Source: Chryseobacterium populi (GTDB taxonomy: Bacteria; Bacteroidota; Bacteroidia; Flavobacteriales; Weeksellaceae). From it: a stretch of DNA of 64,000 bases. The position numbers and the translations under genes were made by a program. The DNA is taken from positions 1-64,000 of the forward strand of contig NZ_AKJY01000030.1 in the NCBI RefSeq assembly GCF_000282115.1, given 5' to 3'. Below the pieces are notes generated by a model. It was not told the DNA's origin. It was given only the letters and a program-made list of their open reading frames with translations, and ran no database searches. This document shows, one piece after another, positions 52,609 through 61,675 of this stretch; position 1 is the first letter of the stretch, and the number at the start of each line of letters is the position of its first letter.

Positions 52609-54063
52609 ATGAAAAACGATATTACATTTAAGGAATTAAAAAACTCAGGTTATACCGATAAAACAATTAATGAGGAAATCAAAGCGAATTTAATTGCGCG
52701 TATTAAAGCTAAAGAACCTGTATTTGAAAGGCTCTGGGGCTATGAAGACTCCGTAGTACCCCAATTAAAAAAGGCTATTCTTGCCGGCCACCATATTAAT
52801 CTTTTAGGTTTGCGCGGACAGGCAAAAACCAGGATAGCAAGAAGCATGGTGAATCTTCTTGATGAATATATGCCGATTGTAAAAGGATCTGAGATCAATG
52901 ACAGCCCGTTTCAGCCGATTTCAAAATTTGCCAGGGATCTTATTGCTGAGCTTGGTGATGAAACCCCGATTTCCTGGGTGCACCGTTCCAACCGTTTTTT
53001 TGAAAAACTGGCTACTCCGGATGTGAACGTGGCTGATTTAATTGGTGATATCGACCCGATCAAAGCGGCAACCTTAAAATTACCTTATTCCGATGAGCGT
53101 GTTTTGCATTACGGGATGATTCCCCGTGCAAACCGTTCTATATTCGTCCTCAACGAACTGCCGGATTTACAGGCACGGATTCAGGTTTCTTTATTTAATA
53201 TTTTGCAGGAAGGTGATATTCAGATCCGGGGATTTCAGTTGCGGATGCCGCTTGATATTCAGTTTGTATTCACGGCAAACCCGGAAGATTATACCAACAG
53301 GGGAAGTATTATAACTCCATTGAAAGACAGGATCGGTTCACAGATTTTCACCCATTACCCTAAAACCATTGCCCTTGCCCGGCAGATTACGGAACAGGAA
53401 GCTATGATTTCGGCTGAAGATAAAGCACAGGTACAAATTCCTGATCTGGCCAGGGATCTTTTGGAAGAAGTTGCTTTTGCTGCACGTGACAGTGAATATG
53501 TAGATGCTAAAAGCGGGGTAAGTGCCCGCCTCACTATCAGTGCCATGGAAAACTTAATGGCAGCGGCAAAATTGCGTTTAATAGAATCCGGTGCTGAGAA
53601 AACGACGATCCGCCTGCTCGATTTTATGTCAATTATTCCGTCTATTACCGGAAAAATCGAACTCGTATATGAAGGTGAACAGGAAGGTGCAGATTATGTC
53701 GCAAAAATATTAATAGACAGAGCTGTAATGATACAGTTTGAAAGCTTATTCCCCCGCATATCCAAACTGGAAAAAGAAGGTATCAAAACACCTTACACCG
53801 ACCTGATCCGGTGGTTTAATAAAAATCATCTTGAACTCAATTACAATGATACTGATGAAGAGTTTTATGCAAAACTCAACCGTATAACTCCTTTAGTAAC
53901 CGTAGTTGAAGAAAACACCTCAGAATTAAGCATGGAAGATCAAAACTTCTGCAAAGAGCTCGTGCTATGGGCATTAACGATCAATAAAAAACTAGACAAA
54001 TCTGAAAATCAGGCTGCTTTTACCTTTGATTCGGCAGATATTGGCCAGTTTTTCCGTAACTAA
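52609..54063 (+). CDS. AAA+ ATPase, magnesium-chelatase-I/MoxR-like
   Basis: The 484-residue ATPase has Walker A G-L-R-G-Q-A-K-T (67-74). The Walker B region reads I-F-V-L-N-E-L-P-D-L, with Asn181 where the usual Asp stands, and the sensor 1 region has T-A-N-P-E-D-Y near 222. It resembles the ChlI-like ATPases that work with a VWA partner, here the preceding gene. I recall that the N-E form occurs in related proteins, so it may be typical for the subfamily. A terminator follows. Confidence 0.88.
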   Translation: MKNDITFKELKNSGYTDKTINEEIKANLIARIKAKEPVFERLWGYEDSVVPQLKKAILAGHHINLLGLRGQAKTRIARSMVNLLDEYMPIVKGSEINDSPFQPISKFARDLIAELGDETPISWVHRSNRFFEKLATPDVNVADLIGDIDPIKAATLKLPYSDERVLHYGMIPRANRSIFVLNELPDLQARIQVSLFNILQEGDIQIRGFQLRMPLDIQFVFTANPEDYTNRGSIITPLKDRIGSQIFTHYPKTIALARQITEQEAMISAEDKAQVQIPDLARDLLEEVAFAARDSEYVDAKSGVSARLTISAMENLMAAAKLRLIESGAEKTTIRLLDFMSIIPSITGKIELVYEGEQEGADYVAKILIDRAVMIQFESLFPRISKLEKEGIKTPYTDLIRWFNKNHLELNYNDTDEEFYAKLNRITPLVTVVEENTSELSMEDQNFCKELVLWALTINKKLDKSENQAAFTFDSADIGQFFRN

Positions 54064-54090
54064 AATAAAGTCTTACAAAAATTAAATATA

Positions 54091-54122
54091 AACCTCAGAG
54101 CAATGTTTCTGAGGTTTTTTAT
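54091..54122 (+). terminator. Terminator after the AAA+ gene
   Basis: AACCTCAGA (54091-54099) pairs with TCTGAGGTT (54108-54116), followed by a T-run. Confidence 0.9.
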
Positions 54123-54126
54123 TTCC

Positions 54127-54233
54127 TAGCCCCGATAGAAACGGTTACCCCACAGCAGGAGCTGGTCACTTTGACTATGTTCAGGAATAAGCAGCTTCGC
54201 GAGGAGTAAAAGTGGATAGCGGGAAATAGCTCC
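54127..54233. repeat. AGCCCCGATAGAAACGG...GGATAGCGGGAAATAGCTCC element
   Basis: A GC-richer block of about 107 bases with end words TAGCCCCGATAG and GGATAGCGGGAAATAGCTCC, an inverted GGAGCT/AGCTCC pair inside, and no reading frame. I remember very similar sequences between genes in many Chryseobacterium genomes; this could not be checked. It may be a mobile repeat or a non-coding RNA. Confidence 0.6.
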
Positions 54234-54264
54234 TGAAAAAATAAGTGATAAGGATTGAAAAGGC

Positions 54265-54297
54265 AAAGCCCCGTTTTAATCATAAAAACAGGGCTTC
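54265..54297 (-). terminator. Terminator after the efflux operon
   Basis: On the minus strand AAGCCC...GGGCTT with an inner TGTTTT/AAAACG pairing (one mismatch) forms a stem of about 12 bp; a T-rich stretch follows. Confidence 0.75.
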
Positions 54298-54319
54298 ACC
54301 AGTGAAAAACAAGGTATTT

Positions 54320-55909
54320 TTACAAAGCACCGGCAGCATCTTTCAATTCTTCTGCCAACTGTTTGTTTTCTTTTAGCCGTCTTCTTGCGATGACCGATTT
54401 TCCGTGCAGTACTCTCACAAATCTTACATACTGGAAACGCTTGCCTCCGAAATGATGGGTCATTACATATATTAAAATCGTAAAACCCGCCAGGATAATA
54501 TATCCGAAGATCTTTTTATTGGCAGCAATAATGGCATTTAACTGAATCGTTTTCATTCCTGATAATACATTTTGGGAACTCACTGTCAGGCCATCCATAT
54601 AAACAGCCATATTTCCTAAACTCTCCATCTGAAACTGATACTGGAACCATGAAAACAGCGCTGAGAACAAGCCTACCGTCAGGAAAGTTCTCCATACCAG
54701 AAACAATCCTATTGCTGCCAGCATATCATTTAATTCAAGCTTATCTAAGGTGTAATACCAGACTGCGATGAATAATGCGGTCATTCCATAGCCTTTTAAA
54801 AACATCGGCAAATACCAGTATTCAAAATTAAATTCCAGAACCATCGAAAAGTACATAATAACGGCATATCCCAACATCGCTGAAAATCCCAGGAAAATGT
54901 AATTTTTTAACGGAATATCCTTTTTAAACCAGATAACTGCGATACAGCCGGCAACAATGATTCCGGGAATCATAAGTATATTCAATTTTGCATTGGTCAG
55001 CTGGTCATATCCTAAAACTCCGACTGCATAGATATTCTGGATGGAAGTTGTCGCCAGAAACATCCCGAGACCCAGCAGCATAAACAGACCATGCAAAACA
55101 TTGCTTTTTGAAAATATTTTGAATGATAAATACGGCCTTTTCAGCATGATCTGACGAACGACCAATAATGAAAAGCTTATAAAAGCCGCTATACCGGAAT
55201 TAATTATTTTGTCCGAATTCAGCCAATCCTGCTGCTTTCCAAAAGAAAATACATAAGCAGAAAACATAAATGTTGAAATGAATAACAGGATACTCAGCCA
55301 GTCAATATAATACAGCGGGACTTTGAGCGCAAAATATTTATTATGCATGAAAATCCATTGTATCAAAGCCAGAACAAAGCACAGGATTGAAATGACAATA
55401 AAGAAATGCTGCCAGTTATACAAAATTGAAACTTTCACCGCATAATACCCTACCAGCTGGTTCGTTACTAAAATAAATGTGTAGAATACCCCGTAGAACA
55501 TTCCCCTGTTCCCGATCATGGTCATTATCGGTAAAAATAATTCGATCGCCACAATCATTTTTAAAAACCCTATCATCAGTGAGGATGCAATGATAACTGT
55601 TGGCTGTAAAGTGCTTCCGTTTATATAATTTAATATCCCTAAAAGAATTAATACAAGGGTAATTTTATGGCGTATTTTAAACCGCATTTTCAATCTGAGA
55701 ACAATCGGCATACACGCTCCCATCCCAATCGTTGTCGCATAATTAGCCAGCATATAATATTCTGAAAGCGCACCCGTACTGCCAACCATATAGCTGATAT
55801 TTCCGGTATAAACCCCACCGAGAGGCATTACCACAGCCATTAATATTACAATTAATAAAAGCTGCACAGGTTTTGGTACCCAATCATGGTATAGTCCTTT
55901 ATTGTACAT
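54320..55909 (-). CDS. MFS multidrug efflux permease (EmrB/QacA-like)
   Basis: The 529-residue inner-membrane protein has about fourteen hydrophobic segments, as in DHA2-type drug pumps. It follows an HlyD-type adaptor and a TolC-type channel in the same direction, the normal set for an EmrAB-TolC-like tripartite pump. The N-terminal motif L-G-G-V-Y-T-G-N-I is in the usual place. The substrate is unknown. It is the last gene before a terminator. Confidence 0.88.
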   Translation of the reverse strand: MYNKGLYHDWVPKPVQLLLIVILMAVVMPLGGVYTGNISYMVGSTGALSEYYMLANYATTIGMGACMPIVLRLKMRFKIRHKITLVLILLGILNYINGSTLQPTVIIASSLMIGFLKMIVAIELFLPIMTMIGNRGMFYGVFYTFILVTNQLVGYYAVKVSILYNWQHFFIVISILCFVLALIQWIFMHNKYFALKVPLYYIDWLSILLFISTFMFSAYVFSFGKQQDWLNSDKIINSGIAAFISFSLLVVRQIMLKRPYLSFKIFSKSNVLHGLFMLLGLGMFLATTSIQNIYAVGVLGYDQLTNAKLNILMIPGIIVAGCIAVIWFKKDIPLKNYIFLGFSAMLGYAVIMYFSMVLEFNFEYWYLPMFLKGYGMTALFIAVWYYTLDKLELNDMLAAIGLFLVWRTFLTVGLFSALFSWFQYQFQMESLGNMAVYMDGLTVSSQNVLSGMKTIQLNAIIAANKKIFGYIILAGFTILIYVMTHHFGGKRFQYVRFVRVLHGKSVIARRRLKENKQLAEELKDAAGAL

Positions 55910-55989
55910 CGTAGGAGTTAGATATTAGAAGTTAGAGAGGAAGTCAGAAGATTGGAGATGAAAGTTTAATGACATAATCTTTTAATCTT

Positions 55990-57102
55990 TTAATTAATAC
56001 TAATATTCATATTCATCCCTGCGCTCAGCTTACTGATATTTTCTTTTTTATTGGAAGCCGTAAATTCTATTCTTACCGGAATTCTTTGCTGCACTTTGAT
56101 AAAGTTTCCCGTTGAATTATCCGTTGGAACATTTGAATATTTTGAGCCGGTTGCAGCAGAAACAGCCGTTACAACACCTTCAAATTTTTGTCCGCCCAAG
56201 GCATCAGCCGTCATCATCATTTTTTCACCGATTTTAATATCCGGCATCTGGCTTTCAAGGAAATTGGCGGTTACCCATTTCTGGCCATTTAAAACAATGG
56301 TGGCAACCTGCTGTCCCGGCTGGATCAGTTGACCTTCAGAGATCGCTCTTCTTCCCATCACCCCATCATAAGGTGCTGTAATGACCGTATAGGAAAGATT
56401 AATTTTTGCCATATCCAAAGCAGCTTTTGTCCTTTTGATTTCAGCATCATTAATTCCCAGCTTACTTTTAACCTCTGCTGTAGAAAGGTTTGCAGACTGC
56501 TTCTGATTGATCAGTGTTTCATACGCAGCCTTCTGTGCATCATATTCTGTTTTTATCTGGTCATATTGCTGTTTTGTCACCGCTTCTGCAGCCATCAGGT
56601 TTTTATATCTGTTCAGGTTTTGTTCCGCATTCCATAGCCTTGCTTTTGCCCCGGCAATATTAGATTCCATCACACTTACGTTATTTGAAACTGTGTTTAC
56701 GGAAGAACTGGTTGCAGAACGCTGGGCAAGGGCATTCTGATAGGCTGCTTCGGCCTGGCCTAATTGGGTGATAATTTCACGATCGTCAAGAATAACCAAG
56801 GTATCTCCTTTTTTCACTTCCTGATGTTCGATAAACTTAATTTCCTTGATATAAGCCGAAATCCTCGTATTGATCGGATTAATAAATTCCTCGACCTGGG
56901 CTGCTTCTGTATAGGTTTTATCACCGATATGAAAATATTCCCGAACCAGCCAATACAGGCCAAAGCCGATGATCAGAAAGACGATAATATTGGCAATGAC
57001 TGCTTTGAATTTATTTTTCTTTGTTTCTTTCTTCTTTGCTGCCGCACTTGATGATACAGGTGCCGGTTGCATATTTTGAGTATTTTGTTCCTTGTTTTCC
57101 AT
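55990..57102 (-). CDS. HlyD/EmrA-type membrane fusion protein
   Basis: The 370-residue adaptor has a Gln/Ser/Ala/Lys-rich cytosolic start, one membrane segment (about 33-50), a biotinyl-lipoyl-like domain, a coiled-coil hairpin (about 110-220) and a beta-barrel domain. It joins the MFS pump in the inner membrane to TolC in the outer membrane. The spacing to the tolC gene is 25 bp and to the MFS gene 80 bp. Confidence 0.92.
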   Translation of the reverse strand: MENKEQNTQNMQPAPVSSSAAAKKKETKKNKFKAVIANIIVFLIIGFGLYWLVREYFHIGDKTYTEAAQVEEFINPINTRISAYIKEIKFIEHQEVKKGDTLVILDDREIITQLGQAEAAYQNALAQRSATSSSVNTVSNNVSVMESNIAGAKARLWNAEQNLNRYKNLMAAEAVTKQQYDQIKTEYDAQKAAYETLINQKQSANLSTAEVKSKLGINDAEIKRTKAALDMAKINLSYTVITAPYDGVMGRRAISEGQLIQPGQQVATIVLNGQKWVTANFLESQMPDIKIGEKMMMTADALGGQKFEGVVTAVSAATGSKYSNVPTDNSTGNFIKVQQRIPVRIEFTASNKKENISKLSAGMNMNISIN

Positions 57103-57127
57103 TGTTTTGATTTTCAGTTTTTAAAAA

Positions 57128-58438
57128 TTAAAGCGTTCCTGTAGATTTCAGAAGGTTATAGTATTGGTATAAAACATTGATTTCTGCATTGGCATAGTCT
57201 AATTCAGACTGTAGCTTCTGGTTCTGCGCATCAATCATTTCAGCCTGAACAGCCAGTTGGTTTAAATATTTGGCCTCCGTAATTTTATAGTTTTCTTCTG
57301 CAAGCTGCTTGGCATCATTCAGGATTTCTGCCTGCTGAATGGATTCCTGGAATTTTACATAAGCCGCATTGACCGCCATATCCACATTCTGCTGTACCAG
57401 AACCATTGCATCACCGGCCTGAACTTTCTGCAGCTCGCCTAATTTTACCCTTTCTTTTGTTTTAAACAGGTTATCAATATTATAACTTAAAGAAACTCCG
57501 GTCTGCCATCCTCCGGAATACATATCCAGAACAGGATTTCTCGTTGTAACCGGTCTTTGTAAAGTGTAGCCCCCAAATCCTGCCAGTGTAGGCATCTTAT
57601 CGGTTTTAATAATTTCAATATTTTTATCTGCAACATCAATATTTGTTTTTGCGGATTTTAATTGCGGATGACTGTCATGGGCAAGATTTACATAATAATC
57701 CATTCCGATTCCGGATTCTTTATTCGTAAGGCTTTCAACAGGAATAATTTCCGTACCGGAAGGTAGCCCCAAAGCAATATTCAGGTTATAATTAAGGATT
57801 TTCCGGTTATTGATTAAAGTCAGAATTCCCTGATCCAGGTTTTTAATCGCCAGCTCTCCACGGATTACTTCATTCCTGGTAACCATTCCCTGCTGGTAGA
57901 ATTTCTGAATATTTTTCAGACGTTCCTGAGCCAGCTTTTTGTTATTCTGAAAAACCGATTGCTGGTTAACAATCTTATAGATATCAAGATAATTGGAGAT
58001 TACTAAAAATTTCACATCCTGCTTATTTTTCTCCAGGTCCAGCTCGGATAACTGCTCACGAAGGCCGGCCAATTCTATAGACTTATTCACCAATCCACCT
58101 TTAAATATCAACTGAGTAGCCTGTACAGCATAAGAACTACCGTAATGAGGCATCGGAATATTGGTGGAGTTTGAAAAGTCTTTGTCGATAGCAACAGCAT
58201 CACCTAAATAAAACTGACTTGCAGAAGCTGTAATAGCAGGGAGTTTCTGAAGTTTTGTAATACTGATATTCTGTTTTGCAATATCAATATTCTGTGCAGA
58301 AACTTTTAATTGCTGATGATTCTGAACTGCCAGCTCGGCAACCTCATCCGCTGTCATCTGTTTCTGTTCCTGTGAAAAAAACAGCGCAGGAAAAAAAGTA
58401 ATCACGAGTGATACTGCTGTTTTTATATTCTTTATCAT
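57128..58438 (-). CDS. TolC family outer-membrane channel
   Basis: The 436-residue protein has a signal peptide ending at F-F-S-Q (residue 22) and two OEP-type coiled-coil repeats (about 35-220 and 240-430), the layout of TolC trimers. It is the first gene of the efflux operon with a good promoter upstream: TTTG, 19 bases, TAACTTTG. Confidence 0.92.
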   Translation of the reverse strand: MIKNIKTAVSLVITFFPALFFSQEQKQMTADEVAELAVQNHQQLKVSAQNIDIAKQNISITKLQKLPAITASASQFYLGDAVAIDKDFSNSTNIPMPHYGSSYAVQATQLIFKGGLVNKSIELAGLREQLSELDLEKNKQDVKFLVISNYLDIYKIVNQQSVFQNNKKLAQERLKNIQKFYQQGMVTRNEVIRGELAIKNLDQGILTLINNRKILNYNLNIALGLPSGTEIIPVESLTNKESGIGMDYYVNLAHDSHPQLKSAKTNIDVADKNIEIIKTDKMPTLAGFGGYTLQRPVTTRNPVLDMYSGGWQTGVSLSYNIDNLFKTKERVKLGELQKVQAGDAMVLVQQNVDMAVNAAYVKFQESIQQAEILNDAKQLAEENYKITEAKYLNQLAVQAEMIDAQNQKLQSELDYANAEINVLYQYYNLLKSTGTL

Positions 58439-58458
58439 TTACCTTGTTTTTACGAAGG

Positions 58459-58466
58459 CAAAGTTA
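58459..58466 (-). promoter_or_regulatory. Promoter -7 box of the efflux operon
   Basis: TAACTTTG on the minus strand with a TTTG box 19 bases upstream, inside an AAACA-TT-TGTTT inverted repeat that may be bound by the AraC-type regulator encoded upstream. Confidence 0.65.
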
Positions 58467-58527
58467 TGGCGAGAATTAAATCAAACAAATGTTTAAGAAT
58501 TGGAAAAAGATGTTCAAAAGTAATATT

Positions 58528-59373
58528 TTAACTTTCAAACTGATTCCGGTACTGGCTTGGGCTCATCCCTAAATGCTTCTTAAAAAAATGAGAAAATGAG
58601 TACTGGTCACTGAAACCGAGGATTGACGAAATCTCTGAAACCGGCTTTTTAGAAGAGTTTAAAAGTACCCTGGCTTCGTTGATCACAATGAGGGCAATAA
58701 TCTGGCCTGCCGATTTTCCTGTAATCGACTTTATCACTGACGAAAGATGTCTGGTTGTAATTGACTGCCGTTCTGCATAAAACTCAACAGCACGCTCGGT
58801 AAGGTGATGCTCCGCAAGATCATTTAAAAATATAAAAACGATTTCTTCCTGTCTCGACATCTGACTAAGCGAATTATTATCTTCCTTGGAAATAATCCCT
58901 GCCATCTGATAGCAGAAAACTGAAAAAAGATGCTCTACCATTTCTTTCTTATAGATCATTTCAGCTTCGGAATCCAATATATATTTCAGAAAATTAACGC
59001 TTCTCCAGACGGCTTCCATTTCATCCTCTAAAAAAGGAACGCCTTTATTCATCTGCTGCCTGAAATAGCGGTACCCAATCAGCCGGTTGAATTTCAATGA
59101 CAATGCTGAAATAAATTCTCTTTTGTAAGAGACCATTCTGGACTGGAAATCATCACTTACGGAAACCATTTCATAAACGGTTTGCGGATCTGTCACCATA
59201 AACATATTCTCGGAAAGCTCAAGATCACTGAAATGCTGACGGAGCTTTATCTTTCCGGATTTCACAAATATAAATGCAGGATTATCAGGCCGAAATGGTT
59301 TTTCAGTAGAGATTCTTTCGAAAATATTATGTTGGGTGAAAATTTCTACCCCGAACTTTTCTAAGACAGACAT
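58528..59373 (-). CDS. AraC-family transcriptional regulator of the efflux operon
   Basis: The 281-residue regulator has an N-terminal ligand-binding half and a C-terminal AraC-type double helix-turn-helix (about 180-280) with the family signature S-E-I-S-S-I-L-G-F-S-D-Q-Y-S-F-S-H-F-F-K. It lies 89 bp upstream of the tolC gene in the same direction and most likely controls the pump. Its own TACATTTG box stands four bases before the ATG, a leaderless arrangement. Confidence 0.92.
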   Translation of the reverse strand: MSVLEKFGVEIFTQHNIFERISTEKPFRPDNPAFIFVKSGKIKLRQHFSDLELSENMFMVTDPQTVYEMVSVSDDFQSRMVSYKREFISALSLKFNRLIGYRYFRQQMNKGVPFLEDEMEAVWRSVNFLKYILDSEAEMIYKKEMVEHLFSVFCYQMAGIISKEDNNSLSQMSRQEEIVFIFLNDLAEHHLTERAVEFYAERQSITTRHLSSVIKSITGKSAGQIIALIVINEARVLLNSSKKPVSEISSILGFSDQYSFSHFFKKHLGMSPSQYRNQFES

Positions 59374-59377
59374 AACA

Positions 59378-59385
59378 CAAATGTA
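59378..59385 (-). promoter_or_regulatory. -7 box for the AraC regulator, leaderless arrangement
   Basis: TACATTTG on the minus strand followed by four bases and the ATG at 59373. Confidence 0.65.
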
Positions 59386-59578
59386 GCCAATAAAACTGCT
59401 GATTGCAAAGTTTTATTATTTCAGCATTTGTTAAATTTCTATACTGTATAAAGATTAAATTATTTTTTGCAGAATAGGGTGAAAGCTACAGAAACCATCT
59501 TTTTTAAAGACTTATAATGCTTTTTGGGAAAACCGATCTGGTTTTAAGTTCTATTTAAAAAAAGTAGGAAACCAGGTA

Positions 59579-60646
59579 TTAATCTTCCAGGGCATAAACG
59601 GCAAAGCTGGCTAACCAGTGATCACCGCCATAATTCCCCTGGAACAATAACGGAAGGCCGTTCGATAAAAATTTATCTGCCGTTTTACGAAAATCCTTTT
59701 TTAGCGGGTGGTTATCCGGAAGTGCTTTCGCAATTCCTTTCATGCACCATGCTTTTGAGAAAGAAAGACCTACAAGATGTACTGTTTGATAATCGCTAAG
59801 ATCACTTACCACAGGAATTTTTTCAACATTCTCCAGGCTTCTTTTTTCATAGAATTTATTTAACCAGCTTATCAATTCTTTCTGAGATAATATCCGCCGC
59901 ATCAAATCGGCGATTTCAAGACTCGGCGAAAAGAAATCAGAACCGTCCGGTTCGAGATAAGCAGGTGTTTTCTTATCATTAAGATAGAAATATTTCGCTT
60001 TTTCTATCAGTAGATTTTCAAATTCTTTATCGTTATTCGCTCTTGCCCAGTCTATCGCAAAGGCCATTGCAAAAGCTGTATTAGGGTGAACACCGGTTCT
60101 GTTGGGATAGGTTTGCTTTGGAAGATAGGCTCTCCATGATTTCAGGATCTGATCGGTTAAAGGCTTCAGGTTCTGATGCCAGATCTTAGCTTTCGGATGA
60201 TCCCAATGGGTTAATTCTTCATCCAGCTTTAATACCCATGCCCAACCATACGTCCTTTCAAATGTGATTGTTAACTGATATTTTGTAAAATAATCAGCTT
60301 CAGATTGCAGGTTTTCTTTTTGAAATGAATGATCCAGGATTTCCTCTATTTTATTTGCATTAGAAAGCTCCGGTTTGATTTTCAATAACCTCACCAGCAT
60401 CCAATGTCCATGAACAGAGCTGTGCCAGTCGAAACAGCCATAGAAGCTCGGATGAAGATCTTTTGGACTTAAAGGCACTTCTTTTTCATTATTAATAATA
60501 TGTGCTGTTTTATTGGGATATTCCTGATTGATACAGTGAAGTGGTTTTTCAGATAGTTTCATGGCAATTTCATCCGTCAGTTTCGGAACTTCCTGGGCAT
60601 ACATCAGAAACGGTGAACATATAACTGCTAAAAGACTTTTTTTCAT
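59579..60646 (-). CDS. DUF2891 family secreted protein
   Basis: The 355-residue protein has a signal peptide ending at M-Y-A-Q (residue 18). The conserved block G-C-F-D-W-H-S-S-V-H-G-H-W (near 70-82) and the helical layout with H-P-N-T-A-F-A-M-A are typical of DUF2891, a family with an (alpha/alpha) toroid-type fold related to glycan-acting proteins. The activity is not known. It is transcribed alone. Confidence 0.9.
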   Translation of the reverse strand: MKKSLLAVICSPFLMYAQEVPKLTDEIAMKLSEKPLHCINQEYPNKTAHIINNEKEVPLSPKDLHPSFYGCFDWHSSVHGHWMLVRLLKIKPELSNANKIEEILDHSFQKENLQSEADYFTKYQLTITFERTYGWAWVLKLDEELTHWDHPKAKIWHQNLKPLTDQILKSWRAYLPKQTYPNRTGVHPNTAFAMAFAIDWARANNDKEFENLLIEKAKYFYLNDKKTPAYLEPDGSDFFSPSLEIADLMRRILSQKELISWLNKFYEKRSLENVEKIPVVSDLSDYQTVHLVGLSFSKAWCMKGIAKALPDNHPLKKDFRKTADKFLSNGLPLLFQGNYGGDHWLASFAVYALED

Positions 60647-60793
60647 TCCATAAAAATATTGAATTTTTAAATAATTCCATTATACTCAAACCCGAATTCC
60701 AGAACACCGTGTCAATTTATATAAATTATTAAAAATTTAACAGCAAAATACATTTCAAGCATACTTTTTGATAAGTTTCACAAAAGTTTATTT

Positions 60794-61675
60794 ATGAGAA
60801 ATGTAATTTTACTCTTATTTGCTTTCTTCCTTATTCAATGCAATAAATCTGAAAATCAACATGAAATAAAAGCTGATTTAGCAGAAGTGCTACGGGAAGA
60901 TAAAATAGCATCACCCACTGCAATAATGGATTTGGAGGCTCCATCCCCACCAAACAAGATTTCAGAAAAACCGGTATCAGATAACCAGCAGTCTTCATCA
61001 AAAAAAATTGATCCCATTTCCAAAAAAATCATTAAAAATGGTGAAATGACCATCCAGGTTGGAGATATCAAAAAAGCTCAGAGCCTGGTGGGTGAAATTC
61101 TGAAAAAGAATCAGGCTTATATTCAGACTGAAAAATTTAATAATATTGAAACCGAAGAAAATCTGAATCTGATCATACGAGTTCCGCATCAAAATTTTGA
61201 TGCCCTGATCAATTCATTTTCGAATGGTGTTGGCTCTGTTTTGTCAAAAAATATTTCATCCAATGATGTCACCGAAGAATATACCGATGTTTCCATAAAG
61301 CTGGCCAACAAAAAAATATATCTGGAAAAATACCGTGACATGCTTAAAAGTGCTTCCACCACTAAAGATATTCTTGAAATTCAGGAAAATATCCGTGAGC
61401 TGGAAGATGAAATAGATATTTCGGAAGGCAGACTCAGGTTTATAGATGATAAAGTGAAGTACAGTACTCTTAATCTAAACTTGTATAAAGAAAAAGTAAG
61501 GAGCTCTGCTACTTCAAAAATCGGTTTCGGAAACCGTTTTGGAGATTCCCTGACAGAAGGCTGGAACACTTTTGTAGGTTTCATGTTAGGTTTAGTTTCC
61601 CTGTGGCCATTTTTATTGGTTATTCCGCTTTTCATATTCCTCTGGAGAAAATGGAAATTCCGAAGAAAAAAATAG
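60794..61675 (+). CDS. DUF4349 domain lipoprotein
   Basis: The 293-residue protein has a lipobox (F-L-I-Q-C, Cys16), a Pro/Ser-rich linker, the DUF4349 domain (about 72-250) starting K-N-G-E-M-T-I-Q-V with a coiled-coil around 170-205, and one C-terminal membrane segment (about 262-282) with a basic end. Proteins of this family are envelope proteins of unknown role. The next gene overlaps its 3' end by 25 bp. Confidence 0.88.
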   Translation: MRNVILLLFAFFLIQCNKSENQHEIKADLAEVLREDKIASPTAIMDLEAPSPPNKISEKPVSDNQQSSSKKIDPISKKIIKNGEMTIQVGDIKKAQSLVGEILKKNQAYIQTEKFNNIETEENLNLIIRVPHQNFDALINSFSNGVGSVLSKNISSNDVTEEYTDVSIKLANKKIYLEKYRDMLKSASTTKDILEIQENIRELEDEIDISEGRLRFIDDKVKYSTLNLNLYKEKVRSSATSKIGFGNRFGDSLTEGWNTFVGFMLGLVSLWPFLLVIPLFIFLWRKWKFRRKK

